A DNA stretch of 42,629 nt from Paludibacteraceae bacterium (GTDB lineage Bacteria; Bacteroidota; Bacteroidia; Bacteroidales; Paludibacteraceae), in assembly GCA_017384225.1 (NCBI GenBank), contig JAFNUD010000110.1, positions 1-42,629 of the forward strand, given 5' to 3'. The notes under the pieces were generated by a model. That model was not told the origin of the DNA. It was given only the letters and a program-made list of their open reading frames with translations, and did no database searches. This document shows, piece after piece, positions 39,679 through 42,629 of the stretch. The translations under genes and the position numbers were made by a program. Positions within the stretch are counted from its first letter, which is position 1, and the number at the start of each line of letters is the position of its first letter.

Positions 39679-41559
39679 ATGGCAGAAGAAAAATTGAACA
39701 TGTTAGCCGAATTCCCAGCCATCTCTTCAAAGGCATGGAAGGAGAAAATCGTAGCTGACCTCAAAGGCGCTGACTTCGATAAGAAGCTCGTATGGCGCAC
39801 TTCAGAAGGCTTCAACGTACAGCCTTACTACCGTCAAGAGGACCTCAAAGGTCTTAAGACTACCGTATCTGCACCAGGTCAATTCCCTTACGTGCGCGGT
39901 ACCAAAACCCACAATGAGTGGGCTATCCGTCAAAACATTTGCGCTACCAAGAATGCACGCAAGGCGAACGCTAAAGCGCTTGACATCTTGAACAAGGGCG
40001 TAAACTCTCTCGGTTTCTGCTTGAACGCAGAGAAACTTTCTTATCGCTACATCAAGACTCTCCTTGAGGGTATCAAACTCGATGCAGTAGCAATCAACTT
40101 CAATGTATGCGCTTGCAAAGCTCCTGAGCTTGCTAACATCCTCGTTCGCCTCGTAGGCCGTAGCGGTTACGACTTCAAGGCTGTAACTGGTAGCATCAAC
40201 GTTGACCCTATCAAGAACATGCTCCTCAAGGGCAAACCTCTTACCAAAGAGCAAGTAGCAGAGAAGATCGTAGCTACCGTTAAGGCTGCTAAGACTCTCG
40301 TTAACTTCCGCGTGGTAGGTGTTAACTCTGTTGCATTGAACAACTCTGGTGCATACTGCGCACAAGAATTGGCTTACGCGCTCGCTTGGGGTGCTGAGTA
40401 TATGACTATGATGACTGAGGCTGGTCTTCCTAACTACCTCGCAGCTCGCTCTATCCGCTTTAACATGGGTATTGGTGGCAACTACTTCATGGAGCTCGCT
40501 AAGTTCCGTGCTGCTCGCCTCCTTTGGGCTAAGATCGTAGAGGCATACAAAGCTCCGGTGTTCACCGCTGCATTGAAAGAGGCTGCTAAGATGAACGTAA
40601 GCGCTGAGACAAGCCGCTTCAATATGACTATCTTCGATGCATACGTAAATATGCTTCGTACCCAAACTGAGACCATGTCTGCTGCACTCGCTGGTGTAGA
40701 TGAGATCGTGGTTACTCCATTCGACGCTACCTATGAGGAGCCAACCGAGTTCGCTGAGCGTATCGCTCGCAACCAACAACTCCTCCTCAAGGAAGAGTCA
40801 CACTTCGACAAAGTAGTTGACCCAGCTGCTGGTTCATACTACATCGAGAACCTCACCAACTCTATCGCAGAGGAGGCTTGGAAGCAATTCCTCGCTATCC
40901 AAGAGGAGGGTGGTATGTACGAGCTCGTTGCTGCAGGTAAGGTACAAGAGGCTATGGCTGCTACTTTGAAGGCACGTCTTTCTGACGTAGCTAAACGCAA
41001 AGAGGTGATCCTTGGTTCTAACCAATTCCCTAACTTCACCGAGAAGGCAGGTAAGAAGATTAAAGAGGTAGTTTGCGGCTGCTGCTGCGCTAAACCTGAG
41101 AACGCTATCGCTACATTGCCAGTAGCTCGTGCTGCTGAGGAGTTCGAGGCTTTGCGTCTTGAGACTGAGGCTGCTAAGAAACAACCAGTAGCGTTCATGC
41201 TTACTATCGGTAACTTGGCTATGCGTATTGCTCGTGCACAATTCTCTTGCAACTTCTTCGCTTGCGCTGGTTACAAGGTGATTGACAACAACGGCTTTAA
41301 GTCCGTAGCTGAGGGTATCAAGGCTGCTCGCAAGGCTAAAGCAGACATCATCGTTCTTTGCTCTAGCGACGACGAGTATGCTGTATACGCTCCACAAGCA
41401 TGGCTCCAACTTGAAGGCGCTAAGGAAGTCTTCGTTGTTGCTGGTGCTCCTGCTTGCACAGAAGACTTGCAAAAACTCGGTATCGAGAACTTCATCAACG
41501 TTCGCGTTAACGTTCTCGAGACGCTTAAGAAATTCAATGCACAACTCCTTAATAAGTAA
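39679..41559 (+). CDS. mutA: Methylmalonyl-CoA mutase, small (beta) subunit
   Basis: The non-catalytic partner of MutB in the B12-dependent enzyme that interconverts succinyl-CoA and methylmalonyl-CoA on the way to propionate. The 626-residue length is right. The mutase barrel domain is recognisable (WRTSEGFNVQPYYRQEDLKG, FPYVRGTKTHNEWAIRQ, VDPAAGSYYIENLTNSIAEE). A degenerate cobalamin-type domain at the C-terminus (about 500-626) lacks the DxHxxG cobalt-ligand motif, as expected for this subunit. A Cys-rich stretch VVCGCCCAKPENA (about 460) is notable. Codons are highly biased, with Leu mostly CTC/CTT, unlike the YitT genes, which favour TTG. mutB follows after 6 bases. Confidence 0.97.
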   Translation: MAEEKLNMLAEFPAISSKAWKEKIVADLKGADFDKKLVWRTSEGFNVQPYYRQEDLKGLKTTVSAPGQFPYVRGTKTHNEWAIRQNICATKNARKANAKALDILNKGVNSLGFCLNAEKLSYRYIKTLLEGIKLDAVAINFNVCACKAPELANILVRLVGRSGYDFKAVTGSINVDPIKNMLLKGKPLTKEQVAEKIVATVKAAKTLVNFRVVGVNSVALNNSGAYCAQELAYALAWGAEYMTMMTEAGLPNYLAARSIRFNMGIGGNYFMELAKFRAARLLWAKIVEAYKAPVFTAALKEAAKMNVSAETSRFNMTIFDAYVNMLRTQTETMSAALAGVDEIVVTPFDATYEEPTEFAERIARNQQLLLKEESHFDKVVDPAAGSYYIENLTNSIAEEAWKQFLAIQEEGGMYELVAAGKVQEAMAATLKARLSDVAKRKEVILGSNQFPNFTEKAGKKIKEVVCGCCCAKPENAIATLPVARAAEEFEALRLETEAAKKQPVAFMLTIGNLAMRIARAQFSCNFFACAGYKVIDNNGFKSVAEGIKAARKAKADIIVLCSSDDEYAVYAPQAWLQLEGAKEVFVVAGAPACTEDLQKLGIENFINVRVNVLETLKKFNAQLLNK

Positions 41560-41565
41560 GCAACT

Positions 41566-42629
41566 ATGAAACCTAATTTTAAAGATATTGATATCAAAAA
41601 AGTAGCTGCTTCTAAAGTAGAAGGAGCTAACGAGGCTAACTGGAAGACCCCTGAGCTCATCGACGTTAAGCCTGTATATACAAAAGAAGACCTCCAAGGT
41701 ATGGAGCACCTCAACTACGCTTCTGGTATTCCTCCATTCCTCCGTGGCCCTTATAGCGCGATGTACCCATTGCGTCCTTGGACTATCCGCCAATACGCTG
41801 GTTTCTCTACAGCTGAGGAGTCTAACGCGTTCTATCGCCGTAACTTGGCTTCTGGTCAAAAGGGTCTGTCAGTAGCATTCGACCTTCCTACCCACCGTGG
41901 TTACAACGCCGACAACATGCGCGTGGTAGGTGACGTAGGTAAAGCAGGTGTATCTATCTGCTCACTCGAGGATATGAAAGTGTTGTTCGCTGGTATTCCA
42001 TTGAACAAGATGTCTGTGTCTATGACTATGAACGGTGCCGTTCTTCCTATCCTTGCGTTCTACATCAACGCAGGTTTGGAGCAAGGTGCTAAACTCGAGG
42101 AGATGGCTGGTACTATCCAAAACGATATCCTCAAGGAGTTCATGGTGCGTAACACCTATATCTATCCTCCTAAGTTCTCAATGAAGGTTATCGCTGATAT
42201 CTTCGAATATACTTCACAAAACATGCCTAAGTTCAACTCTATCTCTATCTCTGGTTACCACATGCAAGAGGCAGGTGCTACCGCAGATATCGAGTTGGCT
42301 TACACCCTCGCTGACGGTATGGAGTACCTCCGTGCTGGTGTGAACGCAGGTATGGACGTGGATACTTTCGCTCCACGCTTGTCATTCTTCTGGGCTATCG
42401 GTATGAACCACTTCATGGAGATCGCTAAGATGCGTGCTGGTCGTATGTTGTGGGCTAAGATTGTTAAGTCTTTCGGTGCGAAGAACCCTAAATCTATGGC
42501 TCTCCGTACCCACAGCCAAACATCTGGTTGGTCACTCACCGAGCAAGATCCATTCAACAACGTAGGTCGTACCTGTATCGAGGCTATGGGTGCTGCTTTG
42601 GGTCACACCCAATCATTGCACACCAACGC
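41566..42629 (+). CDS. mutB: Methylmalonyl-CoA mutase, large (alpha) subunit, N-terminal part
   Basis: The catalytic subunit; 354 codons are in the window before it runs off the right edge. The start [20 protein letters not shown] is followed by [76 protein letters not shown] and [19 protein letters not shown]. These are the substrate-binding barrel motifs of MutB, including the Arg-x-Trp/Tyr and His-Gln residues around the radical site. The C-terminal B12-binding domain is outside the window. Six bases separate it from mutA, so the two subunits are co-translated. Confidence 0.98.
   Translation, partial: MKPNFKDIDIKKVAASKVEGANEANWKTPELIDVKPVYTKEDLQGMEHLNYASGIPPFLRGPYSAMYPLRPWTIRQYAGFSTAEESNAFYRRNLASGQKGLSVAFDLPTHRGYNADNMRVVGDVGKAGVSICSLEDMKVLFAGIPLNKMSVSMTMNGAVLPILAFYINAGLEQGAKLEEMAGTIQNDILKEFMVRNTYIYPPKFSMKVIADIFEYTSQNMPKFNSISISGYHMQEAGATADIELAYTLADGMEYLRAGVNAGMDVDTFAPRLSFFWAIGMNHFMEIAKMRAGRMLWAKIVKSFGAKNPKSMALRTHSQTSGWSLTEQDPFNNVGRTCIEAMGAALGHTQSLHTN

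Noticed and set aside
39802-41859. Long minus-strand frames opposite mutA/mutB (up to 341 residues)
   Set aside because: They are antisense shadows created by the strong codon bias of mutAB; products are Ser/Leu/Val-rich without domains.

Overview
This window is a chromosomal segment from a member of the Bacteroidales (Bacteroidota). The main evidence is the promoter type: most transcription units begin with the Bacteroidota sigma-70 signature, a -7 box TAnnTTTG (usually TACCTTTG) about 20 bases after a TTTG-like -33 box. Family content agrees: DUF4293, DUF4831 and DUF4835 proteins, a TPP-riboswitch-controlled TonB receptor, a secreted nuclease with a Bacteroidales-type C-terminal tail, and RseP with the long Bacteroidota insertion. 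Shine-Dalgarno sequences are mostly weak or absent. I see no insertion sequence, prophage, CRISPR array or rRNA. Genus and species cannot be read from the sequence.

Layout. 0-1.7 kb: 5' part of ppdK (minus strand) divergent from fabD. 1.8-4.1 kb: TPP riboswitch and thiamine-type TonB receptor. 4.1-10.7 kb: a plus-strand run of class I fumarase, degenerate LytM membrane protein, dxr, rseP, a WbpD-like acetyltransferase and a DUF4293 protein, ending in a remnant of a secreted protein and a bidirectional terminator. 10.8-15.6 kb (minus): periplasmic amylase, ettA, nhaC-type antiporter. 15.7-16.3 kb (minus): tRNA-Gly(CCC) and RNase P RNA carrying AT-rich repeat insertions. 16.4-21.2 kb: one-piece gcvP and two tandem YitT proteins. 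21.5-26.1 kb (minus): hemerythrin-LuxR regulator, short TilS, AroE, DUF4831 and DUF4835 (PorD-like). 26.3-33.4 kb: SDR dehydrogenase, iron-sulfur flavoprotein, C_GCAxxG_C_C protein, secreted endonuclease I, lpd, ProX-type deacylase, GtrA and a NodB-like deacetylase. 33.5-35.7 kb: acidic orphan protein divergent from cdsA and a lipid A acyltransferase. 35.7-37.1 kb: AT-rich gene desert, XRE regulator and a 59-residue membrane ORF. 37.2-42.6 kb: acyl-CoA:carboxylate CoA-transferase, Fe superoxide dismutase, mutA and the start of mutB.

How the genes fit together. PPDK, fumarase, methylmalonyl-CoA mutase and the CoA-transferase fit an anaerobic succinate-propionate fermentation. MutA, PPDK and fumarase use visibly more biased codons than the membrane-protein genes, suggesting high expression. 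Envelope biogenesis is represented by fabD, dxr, rseP, cdsA, the LpxL-like acyltransferase, GtrA and the WbpD-like enzyme. Oxygen, iron and redox handling is represented by the hemerythrin-LuxR regulator, Fe-SOD and the flavoprotein/C_GCAxxG pair.

No obvious complete new defence or mobile system is present. The most unusual signals are the di-iron hemerythrin-HTH fusion, short tandem repeats inside the RNase P RNA, two interlocked opposing promoters in front of cdsA, a hidden small membrane ORF with its own -7 box, a large inverted repeat just before sodB, and an orphan secretion-tail remnant after the DUF4293 gene. All functional names come from reading motifs; no database search was possible.
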